A stretch of DNA of 18,659 nt from JBOGWP01 sp050693875 (GTDB lineage Bacteria > Actinomycetota > CADDZG01 > JAHWKV01 > JBOGWP01), in assembly GCA_050693875.1 (NCBI GenBank), contig JBOGWP010000007.1:1-18659 (forward strand), in the 5' to 3' direction. The translations under genes were made by a program, and so were the position numbers. The notes beneath the pieces were generated by a model. The model did no database searches, was not told where the DNA came from, and saw nothing but the letters and a program-made list of their open reading frames with translations. Shown here piece after piece: positions 9,566 through 17,385 of this stretch (positions are counted from its first letter, which is position 1; the number at the start of each line of letters is the position of its first letter).

Positions 9566-10574
9566 GGATCCAGCGGTGCGTCCGGTACCAGTCGATGGTC
9601 CGGCCGATCGACGCTTGGAGGTCGGCCTCCCCGAAGGTGAAGCCGGTGGCGAGCAGGGCGTCGACCGAGAGGCGATTGTTGCGATTGGCCTTGCGCATGA
9701 AGCGCAGCCGCTCCTTCGTGAACACGATGTCGGGCCGCATGCCGTCGGCGAGCATCCGTTCGCGGACCTGCGTGCGCTGGTCGAGCCCCGGGCCGCAGTC
9801 CGGGTCGCCCTCGAGCGTCACCTCGAGGCCGAACGCCTCGGCGAGAACGCCCGCCAGCTCGTGGCTGGATGGGTAGACCGGCAGGCAGACGTTGAAGGCG
9901 CGGCCCTCGGCGCCGTCCGCCTCGATCAGATGCAGGCACGCCCCCACGACGTCGCCGATGTGGACGAGCCGCTGCTCGATCGGCGTCGAGTGGACGGGGA
10001 AGGTCTTCGCGCCGGCGTAGGCTTCGATGGCGGCGTCGAGCGCCGCGCTCGCCAGGAGCTTGATCGCCCCGGGCCCGAACATCGAGACCGGGCGGACCAC
10101 CACCATCGGCACCTTCTCCACCGCCCGCCAGACGGCCTGCTCGGCAAGCAGCTTGGCCTTCCCATAGCCCCGGCTCGGGCTGGGATCGACGTCCTCGGGG
10201 ACCGGCGAGGGGAGCTCGACCTCCTCGCCGTAGATCGAGGTCGAGCTCATGAACAGGAACCGCGCGGGAATGGCCCCGAGGGCGGCCGCGACCAGCCGCT
10301 CGGTGGCGATCGCGTTCGAGCGGTGCATCTCCTCGTCCGAAGAGAGCGAGCTGGTCGCGCCGGCGAGATGGAAGACGTGGGTGATCCCGGGGAGCAGCTC
10401 GTCGAGATCGTCCTCGGCGAGGTCGGCCTGGTGGTAGTCGACCTCGGGTGACAGCCGGTCCGGACGGGGGCGCCGGGCAGTCGCACGGACCTTCCAGCCC
10501 CGCTCGAGGAGCGCCGGGATCAGGTGGCCTGCGACGAGGCCGCCACCTCCCGTGACGAGTGCGGCTCCGCTCAC
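9558..10574 (-). CDS. NAD(P)-dependent epimerase/dehydratase (extended SDR family)
   Basis: About 338 aa with an N-terminal Rossmann fold: LVTGGGGLVAGHL at 6-18, in which the third glycine of the usual TGxxGxxG is Ala15. VFHLAGATSS (67-76), the MSSTSIYGE strand (109-117) and the active-site Y137GKAK141 follow, then VVVRPVSMFGPG and IEQRLVHIGDVVGACL, typical of sugar-nucleotide or steroid-type extended SDRs. The substrate is unknown. The GTG at 10574 is chosen because it overlaps the stop of the VOC gene as GTGA (4-bp overlap) and begins the Rossmann strand at residue 4. The open frame continues far upstream, but that part has no SDR similarity and lies antisense to other genes. Confidence 0.9.
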   Translation of the reverse strand: MSGAALVTGGGGLVAGHLIPALLERGWKVRATARRPRPDRLSPEVDYHQADLAEDDLDELLPGITHVFHLAGATSSLSSDEEMHRSNAIATERLVAAALGAIPARFLFMSSTSIYGEEVELPSPVPEDVDPSPSRGYGKAKLLAEQAVWRAVEKVPMVVVRPVSMFGPGAIKLLASAALDAAIEAYAGAKTFPVHSTPIEQRLVHIGDVVGACLHLIEADGAEGRAFNVCLPVYPSSHELAGVLAEAFGLEVTLEGDPDCGPGLDQRTQVRERMLADGMRPDIVFTKERLRFMRKANRNNRLSVDALLATGFTFGEADLQASIGRTIDWYRTHRWILG

Positions 10575-10945
10575 GGCGACGGATCCGAGGGAGGGGGTCG
10601 GTCGAAGAGCTCGACGAGGTTCCCGACGGGGTCGCGCACGAAGGTCCGCCGGCCGCCCCACAGGTTGCGGGCGGTCCGGCTGTCGGCCGCTCTCGGAACG
10701 ATCGCCTCCACCACCCGGTCGTACGCGTTCCCGATGTCGAGGGCGACGTGCGCGGTCTTCGGCATCGGATCGCCGACGATCAGGTGCAGCTGGGTCTCGC
10801 CGAAGCCGATCCAGCTGCCCGGCGTGTCCGCCACCAAGGCCGGGGGCCGAACGAGGACGACGCCCCCGAGGTCCCGGTAGAACGCCTCCACCTCCGGGAG
10901 GACGTCTTCGTTCGGCACGGTGACGGTCACGTGCTGGATCCTGAT
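10571..10945 (-). CDS. VOC-family (glyoxalase/bleomycin-resistance-like) protein, apparent ATC start
   Basis: A single vicinal-oxygen-chelate domain of about 124 aa. Visible pieces are IQHVTVTVPN (first metal-ligand strand), FYRDLGG, WIGFGETQLHLIVGD, KTAHVALDI and the closing FVRDPVGNLVELFD, where the last Glu is the usual metal ligand. The reaction is not predictable. No ATG, GTG or TTG occurs in frame just before the domain. AGGGAGGA stands five bases before ATC (10945-10943), which would give (M)RIQHVTVTV, the typical family start. The next canonical codon, GTG at 10930, removes five residues and sits 20 bases from the ribosome-binding site. First gene of the operon with the epimerase and the CbbY-like phosphatase. 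Confidence 0.85.
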   Translation of the reverse strand: MRIQHVTVTVPNEDVLPEVEAFYRDLGGVVLVRPPALVADTPGSWIGFGETQLHLIVGDPMPKTAHVALDIGNAYDRVVEAIVPRAADSRTARNLWGGRRTFVRDPVGNLVELFDRPPPSDPSP

Positions 10946-11062
10946 CGGCGTCCTCCCTGTCCTTCTTCCGGCGCAGCCTACCGGCGCCGTCGGAGGCTCG
11001 CCACGAGTGCCGGCGACGGCGCCGGGGAATGCTCGACGAAGAACCGAAACTGGAGGAGCGAC

Positions 11063-11305
11063 ATGCCGCAGGAGCACTTCGCCAGTCACGACCTCGTCGC
11101 CAGCTATGGCGAGCTGGAGCACGCCACCGAGGCGGTGCGGGCGCTGCGCGAGGCCGGTATCGACGAATCGAGGATCTACGTGCACAGCCAGGCCGAAGAC
11201 GGGCACATCCTGGTCGGGTACGACTCGGTCGATGCCGCCGAGCTGGAGCGGGCCGAGGCGATCCTTCGCTCCCACGACCCGCAGGTGATCGACCGCCTGC
11301 AGTAG
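11063..11305 (+). CDS. Small protein resembling the general stress protein 17M (YflT) domain
   Basis: An 80-aa acidic soluble protein starting MPQEHFASHD. The ATG at 11063 has TGGAGGAGC upstream. The pattern LVASYGELEHATEAVRALRE then GIDESRIYVHS (strand, long helix, strand) resembles the ferredoxin-like YflT/GSP17M domain, and the second half (ILVGYDSVDAAELERAEAIL) repeats the strand-helix rhythm. The similarity is from memory of the fold pattern and is modest. The gene is divergent from the VOC gene with a 117-bp gap and lies 69 bp before the thioredoxin gene. No membrane segment or signal peptide is visible. Confidence 0.75.
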   Translation: MPQEHFASHDLVASYGELEHATEAVRALREAGIDESRIYVHSQAEDGHILVGYDSVDAAELERAEAILRSHDPQVIDRLQ

Positions 11306-11358
11306 CACGCCGGCAACGGCGACCAGAGCGAGCACGTGCAGGCCCCGCTCTTCTCGGG

Positions 11359-11364
11359 TATAAC
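11359..11364 (+). promoter_or_regulatory. Putative -10 box of the thioredoxin gene
   Basis: TATAAC lies 10 bp before the ATG at 11375. Transcription would start within about 4 bases of the start codon. There is no Shine-Dalgarno sequence in between, so the message is nearly leaderless. Confidence 0.5.
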
Positions 11365-11374
11365 TCCACCGCTA

Positions 11375-11737
11375 ATGGGATCCGTCACCGAAGCAACCAG
11401 AGAGAGCTTCAACGAGCTCATCTCCGAGGGCGTCGTGCTCGTCGACGTCTGGGGGCCCGACTGCCGCCCGTGCGTCGCCCTCCACCCGCACGTCGAGCGC
11501 ATCGCCGAGGAGAACCCCCACCTGTCGGTGGTCAAGCTCGAAGCACCGAAAGCTCGGCGCATCTGCATCGAGCACAAGGTGATGGGCATGCCGGCATTCC
11601 TGCTCTTCCGGGACGGCAAGGAGGTGGCTCGCATCTCGGAGTCCAACCTGTCGCCGCAGACCCTGCGGAGCTGGATCTCGGAGCATGCCGCCCCCCTCCT
11701 GGGAGCGTCCGGGGAGCCCGCGGAGAGTAGCGCGTAG
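11375..11737 (+). CDS. Thioredoxin-like protein
   Basis: A 120-aa single thioredoxin domain. VVLVDVWGPDCRPC contains the redox pair Cys30-Arg-Pro-Cys33; the usual WCGPC is altered to DCRPC, so the active site is present but not canonical. The cis-proline loop is MGMPAFLLF (Pro73), followed by FRDGKEVARISE. A buried Asp at about 24 (LVDVW) matches the family. No signal peptide, so cytoplasmic disulfide reduction is likely. I chose ATG 11375 because a TATAAC box just upstream fits leaderless expression; a GTG at 11336 would add 13 unlikely residues. The gene converges on the LOG-family gene with a GC-rich hairpin between them. Confidence 0.92.
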   Translation: MGSVTEATRESFNELISEGVVLVDVWGPDCRPCVALHPHVERIAEENPHLSVVKLEAPKARRICIEHKVMGMPAFLLFRDGKEVARISESNLSPQTLRSWISEHAAPLLGASGEPAESSA

Positions 11738-11742
11738 CAAGA

Positions 11743-11759
11743 CCGGGCCGCCGGCCCGG
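11743..11759. terminator. Possible bidirectional terminator hairpin
   Basis: CCGGGCC, loop GCC, GGCCCGG form a perfect 7-bp stem in the 30-bp gap between the convergent thioredoxin and LOG-family genes. There is no T run on either side, so termination efficiency is uncertain. Confidence 0.45.
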
Positions 11760-11767
11760 GCACAGCC

Positions 11768-12814
11768 CTACTCGTTCAGACGGTCGACCAGCCGACGCAG
11801 CCGCCCCACGTGGGTCCGGTCGAACTGCAGCGCGATCCGCGCGAGATCGGGCACGTCGTTGTCCCGAATCTCCTGCGGCGAGGTTTGCGCGGGCTCGATC
11901 GGCCCGGCCAGGATGTCCCCGAACTCCTCCGACAGCATGTCGAGCTTCTCCTGCGGCGGCATCTCGGTCAGCCGCAGGATCAGGCGATTGCCCACGTACC
12001 GCTGCGAGTGGTACACGCGGTAGAAGCGTTCGATCTCCCGGATTGCCTCCTCCGGCCGTTCCACCCGCCGGTACAGCTGCAGGTCGACCTCGTCGGCGTA
12101 GCCGCGCGCCACCAGATTCACCCGGATGAACTCCTCGAACGCCGCCCAGTAGCGGCCGGACGGAGGCTCGAGCAGCACGATCGGGTGGAGGTCGCTCTTG
12201 CCGGTCTGGATGAGGGTGAGCAGCTCGAAGGCCTCGTCCATCGTCCCGAAGCCACCCGGGAGCAGGACGAAGGCGTCCGACTCCTTGATGAACATCAGCT
12301 TGCGCACGAAGAAGTACTTGAAGTTGATCAGCTTGGGGTCGCCGGCGATGAACGGGTTCGGCTTGGCCTCGAAGGGCAGCAGGATGTTGACGCCGATCGA
12401 GCGGGCGTTGCCGGCCCCCTCGTTGCCGGCCTCCATGATCCCCGGCCCGGCCCCGGTCACCACCATCCATCCGTCCTCGGCGATCCGGCGGGCGAAGTCG
12501 CGAGCCAGCTCGTACTCCGGCTCTCCCTTCTCGGTTCTCGCCGAGCCGAAGATGCTGACCTTGCGGACGTCCCGGTACTGGGAGAAGACCCGGAAGGCGT
12601 AGCGCATCTCCTTCAGCGCCGAGTTCACGATCTTGCGGTCGAGCCGGCTCACCTCGTCCTGCGCCAGCCCGAGGGCCGAGGCGAAGGTCTCGAGCACGAG
12701 GTCGGCGTCGCCGGGGGCGAGCCCCTCGGCGATAGCCCGGATGCGCGCGTCGATCACCGGGTCGCCTGTCGAGGAGATCCGGCGCCTGGAGGAAGCCGGG
12801 CCGGGACGCTGCAC
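11768..12814 (-). CDS. LOG-family nucleotide phosphoribohydrolase (TIGR00730-like)
   Basis: A 348-aa protein with a central lysine-decarboxylase-like/LOG Rossmann domain. KVSIFGSAR (about 85-93), VVTGAGPGIMEAGNEGA and the signature LLPGGFGTMDEAFELL, in which the Glu is catalytic in LOG enzymes, are all visible. LOG proteins split nucleoside 5'-monophosphates into base and ribose-5-phosphate; in plants and some bacteria this releases cytokinins. Extra sequence flanks the core: an N-terminal helical part of about 80 residues and a C-terminal part of about 100 residues rich in charged helices, making it longer than the ~190-aa LOG. The GTG at 12814 has TAGCAT exactly 6 bp upstream and looks leaderless. 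It is divergent from lhr. Confidence 0.92.
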   Translation of the reverse strand: MQRPGPASSRRRISSTGDPVIDARIRAIAEGLAPGDADLVLETFASALGLAQDEVSRLDRKIVNSALKEMRYAFRVFSQYRDVRKVSIFGSARTEKGEPEYELARDFARRIAEDGWMVVTGAGPGIMEAGNEGAGNARSIGVNILLPFEAKPNPFIAGDPKLINFKYFFVRKLMFIKESDAFVLLPGGFGTMDEAFELLTLIQTGKSDLHPIVLLEPPSGRYWAAFEEFIRVNLVARGYADEVDLQLYRRVERPEEAIREIERFYRVYHSQRYVGNRLILRLTEMPPQEKLDMLSEEFGDILAGPIEPAQTSPQEIRDNDVPDLARIALQFDRTHVGRLRRLVDRLNE

Positions 12815-12820
12815 CTCTCC

Positions 12821-12826
12821 ATGCTA
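12821..12826 (-). promoter_or_regulatory. Putative -10 element (leaderless) of the LOG-family gene
   Basis: TAGCAT on the minus strand ends 6 bp before the GTG start at 12814. The intervening GGAGAG touches the start codon and cannot serve as a normally spaced ribosome-binding site. No -35 match was found. Confidence 0.45.
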
Positions 12827-12847
12827 CGGCGGGCCGGCCCCAACCGG

Positions 12848-12876
12848 TGGGCAGATGCGCGGGCGTGACGCAGAAT
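12848..12876 (+). promoter_or_regulatory. Putative leaderless promoter of lhr
   Basis: TGGGCA (12848-12853), a 17-bp spacer and CAGAAT (12871-12876), then 6 bp to the ATG at 12883. The -35 matches TTGACA at 4 of 6 positions. No Shine-Dalgarno sequence is present. Confidence 0.45.
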
Positions 12877-12882
12877 TAAGGT

Positions 12883-15800
12883 ATGGGAGCCCCCCATCTC
12901 TTCTCTCTCCCCACGCGCGCCTGGTTCGATTCCTCGTTCTCCGATCCCACGCCGGCCCAGGCGGAGGCCTGGGAGTCGATCGCCGCAGGGGAGCACACCC
13001 TGGTGGTCGCCCCGACCGGCTCCGGCAAGACGCTCGCCGCCTTCCTCTGGGCAATCGACCGGATGGCCACCGAAGCAGCTCCGACCACCGACCGCCGCCT
13101 GCGGGTGCTGTACGTCTCACCGCTGAAGGCGCTCGCGGTCGACGTCGAGCGCAACCTTCGGTCGCCGCTGGCCGGCGTGCGGGCCGCGGCCCGCCGCCTC
13201 GAACTCCCCGTGCCCGAGATCGAGACGCAGATCCGCACCGGAGACACGCCGCCCGAGGACCGTCGCCGCTTCGCAGGGAGGCCTCCCGACATCCTGATCA
13301 CCACGCCGGAGTCGCTCTTCCTCCTCCTCACGAGCCGGGCGCGTGAGGCGCTGGCGTCGGTCGAGTCGGTGATCGTCGACGAGGTCCACGCCGTGGCCGG
13401 CACCAAGCGAGGCACCCACCTCGCCCTGTCGCTCGAGCGGCTCGACGAGCTCCTCGAGCGTCCCGCGCAGCGGATCGGCCTCTCGGCGACGGTCCGTCCG
13501 GTCGACGAGGTGGCCCGCTTCCTGGGCGGGATACAGCCGGTTCGGGTGGTCAACCCGCCCTTCCACAAGGAGCTCGATATCTCGATCACCGTGCCCGTCC
13601 CCGACATGGCCGCCCTGGGCCAACCCACCGGCGAGATCCGCAGTGGCCCCGCCCACGGTCCCGAGGAGCGAACCAGCATCTGGCCGGCGGTGGAGGAGCG
13701 TCTCGTGGAGCTGATCCGGGCCCACCGAACCACGATCGTCTTCGCCAACTCCCGCCGCCTCGCCGAGCGTCTGTGCGCGCGGATCAACGACCTCGCCGCC
13801 GAGGCGGCGGAGGAGGAGACGGAGGGAAGCTCCACGGGCAGCGCCGACCCCCCGGGCGATATCGCCCGGACCCATCACGGCTCGGTCAGCCGGGAGCAGC
13901 GGCGACTGATCGAGGAGGATCTCAAGGCGGGGCGCCTTCCCGCAGTCGTGGCGACCTCCTCGCTCGAGCTGGGCATCGACATCGGTGCCGCCGACCTCGT
14001 CGTCCAGGTCGAGGCGCCCCCTTCGGTCGCAAACGGGCTGCAACGCATCGGCCGGGCCGGCCACCAGGTCGGAGCAGTGAGCCGCGGCGTGATCTTTCCG
14101 AAGTACCGGGGCGACCTCGTCGAGTGCGCGGTGGTGGTCGAGCGGATGCGGCGCGGCGAGATCGAGGCGATCGCCTACCCGCGCAACCCGCTCGACGTCC
14201 TCGCCCAGCAAATCGTCGCGATGTGTGCGATGGACGACTGGACGGTCGAGCGGCTCGGCGCGGTGGTCCGCCGGGCCGCACCCTTTGCCGCCCTCCCCGA
14301 GCGCGCCCTCGAGGAGGTGCTCGACATGCTGTCGGGGCGGTACCCGAGCGACGAGTTCGCCGAGCTGCGGCCGCGCCTCGTCTGGGACCGCGTCGAGGGC
14401 ACGCTCCGGTCCCGCGGCGGAGCGCAGCGCCTCGCGGTGACCAACGCCGGGACGATCCCCGACCGGGGCCTCTACGGCGTCTTCCTGGCCACCGAGGGAG
14501 CAGCCCGCGTGGGCGAGCTCGACGAGGAGATGGTCTACGAGTCGCGGCCGGGCGACGTGTTCATCCTCGGGGCCTCCAGCTGGCGGATCGAGCAGATCAC
14601 CCACGACCGCGTGCTCGTCTCCCCCGCCCCGGGCGAGCCGGGAAAGATGCCCTTCTGGCACGGGGACGCACCCGGGCGCCCGGCCGAGCTGGGACGCGCC
14701 GTCGGGGCGTTCATGAGCGAGGTGGGAGGAGCTCCGAAGGCGAAGGCACGGCGCCGGCTCCTTGCTGCCGGGCTCGACGACTGGGCGGCCGGCAACCTCG
14801 TCGCCTACCTCGAGGAGCAGCGGGAGGCCACCGGCGTGCTGCCCGACGACCGCACGATCGTCGTCGAGCGTTTCCGCGACGAGCTGGGCGACTGGCGGCT
14901 GTGCATCCACTCGCCGTTCGGGGCCCCGATCCACGCCCCCTGGGCGATCGCGATCGAGGCCGCGGTGGGCGACCGGCTGGGCATCGAGGTGCAGACGATG
15001 CACACCGACGACGGCATCGTGATCCGCCTGCCCGAGGCCGACGAGGCCCCGTCGGCGTCGTCGATCGTCTTCGAGCCCGAGGAGATCGGCGACGTCGTCT
15101 CCGCCTCGCTCGGCGGCTCGGCCCTCTTCGCCAGCCGCTTCCGCGAGTGCGCCGCCCGCGCCCTGCTGCTCCCGAAGCGCCGGCCCGGCCGCCGCACACC
15201 GCTGTGGCAGCAGCGCCAGCGCAGCCACAACCTGCTCCAGGTCGCCTCGTCGTACGGCTCGTTCCCGATCGTGCTCGAGGCGGTGCGGGAGTGCCTCCAG
15301 GACGTCTTCGACCTGCCCGGCCTCGAGCGGCTCATGGCCGACCTGCGGGCGGGGGCGGTGCGCCTGGTCGAGGTCGAGACCGTGCGGCCCTCGCCGTTTG
15401 CGGCGTCCCTGCTCTTCGGCTACATCGGTGCGTTCATGTACGAGGGGGATGCACCGCTGGCGGAGCGCCGGGCGCAGGCCCTATCGCTCGACACCTCGCT
15501 GCTGGCCGAGCTCCTGGGGCGGGCCGAGGTGCGCGAGCTGGTGGATGCCGACGCGCTCGCCGAGGTGGAGCTCGAGGTGCAGCGCCTCGCCGAGGGCCGC
15601 CGCATCCGCGACCTCGACGACCTCCACGACGCGCTGCGTTCGCTGGGCGACCTGACCGGCGACGAGGCGTCGTCGCGCGGTGCGGCCCCCGGGTGGCCGG
15701 AGCAGCTCGAGGCGGAGCGGCGGGCGCTGTGGGTGCGCATCGCCGGCGAGCGCCGGTGGGTCGCCGCCGAGGATGCCGCCCGTTTCCGCGACGCCCTCGG

Positions 15801-17385
15801 GACTGCGCTTCCGATGGGCGTTCCGGAGGCGTTCCTCGAGCCGGTGCGCGACCCGATCGGCGACCTGGTGCGCCGGTTCGCCCGCACCCACGGACCGTTC
15901 GTGCCCGCCGAGGTCGCGGCGAGGCTCGGGCTGGGTGTCGCGGTGGTGGAGGAGACCCTGCGCCGGCTCGAGGCGACCGGGCGGGTGCTGCGGGGCGAGT
16001 TCCGGCCTGGCGGCTCGGGCATCGAGTGGTGCGACGCCGACGTGCTCCGGCTGGTGCGCCGGCGATCGCTTGCAAAGATCCGCAAGGAGGTCGAGCCCGC
16101 CCCACGGGCGGCACTGGCCCGGTTCCTCCCCGCGTGGCACGGCATCGGCCCCTCCGGAACCCCCGTCCGCGGGCGGGAGGGGCTGATCCGGGTGATCGAG
16201 CAGCTCCAGGGGGCGGCGATCCCGGCGAGCGCCCTCGAGACGCTCGTGCTGCCGTCACGGATCGAGGGCTACCTCCCCTCGATGCTCGACGAGGTGTGCG
16301 CCGCGGGCGAGGTGAGCTGGGCCGGGGCGGGACCGATCGGAAGCGACGACGGCTGGGTGATGCTCTGCCTTGCCGATGCCGCCCCGCTGCTGCTGCCGGC
16401 GCCCCGCGAGGAGGGACTCTCCGACGACGCCGTGAAGGTCCGCGACCTCCTCGATGCGGGTGGGGCGATGTTCTTCCGAGCGATCGCCGAGCGAGCAGGA
16501 TCCGTGGACGACGCCGCGCTCCTCGCCGCGCTGTGGGAGCTGGTCTGGGCGGGCTGGGCCACCAACGACACCCTCGCGCCGCTGCGCGCGCTCGCCTCGC
16601 CGCGCCGGCGATCCGCATCGCGGCTGCGGCCCGCGGCGTCTGAGCAGCCCCTCACTCGCCCTTCCCTCCACATGGGGCACCTCGGGCGGCGCCGCGTCAC
16701 GCTCCCCCGCGCCGCCGGCCCGCCGTCGGCTGCAGGACGCTGGTCGCTGCTCCCTCCGCGCTCGGAGAACGCAACCCTTCGGCAGCACGCCCTGGCCGAG
16801 CAGCTCCTGGTCCGGCACGGGGTGCTGACCCGCCCGGCGGTGATGGCGGAGCGGGTTGCCGGCGGGTTCGCCGGCGTCTACCCGGTGCTGAAGGCGATGG
16901 AGGAGGCGGGGCGCTGCCGCCGAGGCTACTTCGTCGACAGGCTGGGCGCCGGGCAGTTCGCCCTGCCCGGTGCGGTCGACCGGATGCGCACGATGCTCGA
17001 GCCGTCGCGCACTCCTGCCGCCCTCGTGCTCGCCGCCGCGGACCCCGCCAACCCGTACGGGGCGGCGCTCGACTGGCCGGCCCGCCCGGATGCGGATGTC
17101 GGGCACCGTCCGGGTCGCAAGCCGGGGGCGCTCGTCGTCCTGGTCGACGGCGAACCGGCGCTCTACCTGGAGCGGGGAGGGCGCAGCGCGCTGACCTTCA
17201 CCGACGATCCGGAGGTGCTCGCCGCCGCAGCCGGCGCCCTTGCCGCCGCGGTCCGCCGGCGCGGCGTCCCCCGCCTGGTGGTCCAGCGCGCCGACGGCTC
17301 GCCGGTCGCAGCGACGCCCATCGGCCCCGCCCTCGCCGCGGCCGGATTCCTCGAGACGCCGAGGGGGCTCGCGCTGCGTGCCTGA
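12883..17385 (+). CDS. lhr: Lhr-family ATP-dependent DNA helicase
   Basis: A 1500-aa superfamily-2 helicase matching the long Lhr type known from mycobacteria (about 1500 aa), a 3'-5' translocase on single-stranded DNA that unwinds RNA:DNA hybrids and is DNA-damage-linked. Motifs in order: Walker A APTGSGKT (43-50), YVSPLKALAVD (77-87), ITTPESL (139-145), DEVH (166-169), LSAT (200-203), VFANSRRLAERL (286-297), HHGSVSREQR (331-340), VATSSLELGIDIGAADLV (356-373) and QRIGRAGH (387-394). Residues about 400-860 form the rest of the Lhr core and the remaining ~640 residues are the Lhr C-terminal region, including a winged-helix-like AEVAARLGLGVAVVEETLRR. The last 8 bp overlap nei. Confidence 0.96.
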   Translation: MGAPHLFSLPTRAWFDSSFSDPTPAQAEAWESIAAGEHTLVVAPTGSGKTLAAFLWAIDRMATEAAPTTDRRLRVLYVSPLKALAVDVERNLRSPLAGVRAAARRLELPVPEIETQIRTGDTPPEDRRRFAGRPPDILITTPESLFLLLTSRAREALASVESVIVDEVHAVAGTKRGTHLALSLERLDELLERPAQRIGLSATVRPVDEVARFLGGIQPVRVVNPPFHKELDISITVPVPDMAALGQPTGEIRSGPAHGPEERTSIWPAVEERLVELIRAHRTTIVFANSRRLAERLCARINDLAAEAAEEETEGSSTGSADPPGDIARTHHGSVSREQRRLIEEDLKAGRLPAVVATSSLELGIDIGAADLVVQVEAPPSVANGLQRIGRAGHQVGAVSRGVIFPKYRGDLVECAVVVERMRRGEIEAIAYPRNPLDVLAQQIVAMCAMDDWTVERLGAVVRRAAPFAALPERALEEVLDMLSGRYPSDEFAELRPRLVWDRVEGTLRSRGGAQRLAVTNAGTIPDRGLYGVFLATEGAARVGELDEEMVYESRPGDVFILGASSWRIEQITHDRVLVSPAPGEPGKMPFWHGDAPGRPAELGRAVGAFMSEVGGAPKAKARRRLLAAGLDDWAAGNLVAYLEEQREATGVLPDDRTIVVERFRDELGDWRLCIHSPFGAPIHAPWAIAIEAAVGDRLGIEVQTMHTDDGIVIRLPEADEAPSASSIVFEPEEIGDVVSASLGGSALFASRFRECAARALLLPKRRPGRRTPLWQQRQRSHNLLQVASSYGSFPIVLEAVRECLQDVFDLPGLERLMADLRAGAVRLVEVETVRPSPFAASLLFGYIGAFMYEGDAPLAERRAQALSLDTSLLAELLGRAEVRELVDADALAEVELEVQRLAEGRRIRDLDDLHDALRSLGDLTGDEASSRGAAPGWPEQLEAERRALWVRIAGERRWVAAEDAARFRDALGTALPMGVPEAFLEPVRDPIGDLVRRFARTHGPFVPAEVAARLGLGVAVVEETLRRLEATGRVLRGEFRPGGSGIEWCDADVLRLVRRRSLAKIRKEVEPAPRAALARFLPAWHGIGPSGTPVRGREGLIRVIEQLQGAAIPASALETLVLPSRIEGYLPSMLDEVCAAGEVSWAGAGPIGSDDGWVMLCLADAAPLLLPAPREEGLSDDAVKVRDLLDAGGAMFFRAIAERAGSVDDAALLAALWELVWAGWATNDTLAPLRALASPRRRSASRLRPAASEQPLTRPSLHMGHLGRRRVTLPRAAGPPSAAGRWSLLPPRSENATLRQHALAEQLLVRHGVLTRPAVMAERVAGGFAGVYPVLKAMEEAGRCRRGYFVDRLGAGQFALPGAVDRMRTMLEPSRTPAALVLAAADPANPYGAALDWPARPDADVGHRPGRKPGALVVLVDGEPALYLERGGRSALTFTDDPEVLAAAAGALAAAVRRRGVPRLVVQRADGSPVAATPIGPALAAAGFLETPRGLALRA

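Noticed and set aside
9558..11369. 603-aa version of the epimerase
   Set aside because: The first ~265 residues are Arg/Pro-rich, lie antisense to or out of frame with real genes and have no SDR similarity. The GTG at 10574 overlapping the VOC stop explains the start.
13117..15228. 703-residue minus-strand frame opposite lhr
   Set aside because: Antisense shadow caused by GC-rich codons; no domain motifs and no ribosome-binding site.
13773..16643. 956-residue frame inside lhr on the same strand
   Set aside because: The composition is Arg/Gly/Pro/Ala-rich, as expected of a shifted frame in GC-rich DNA. The lhr frame has all helicase motifs.
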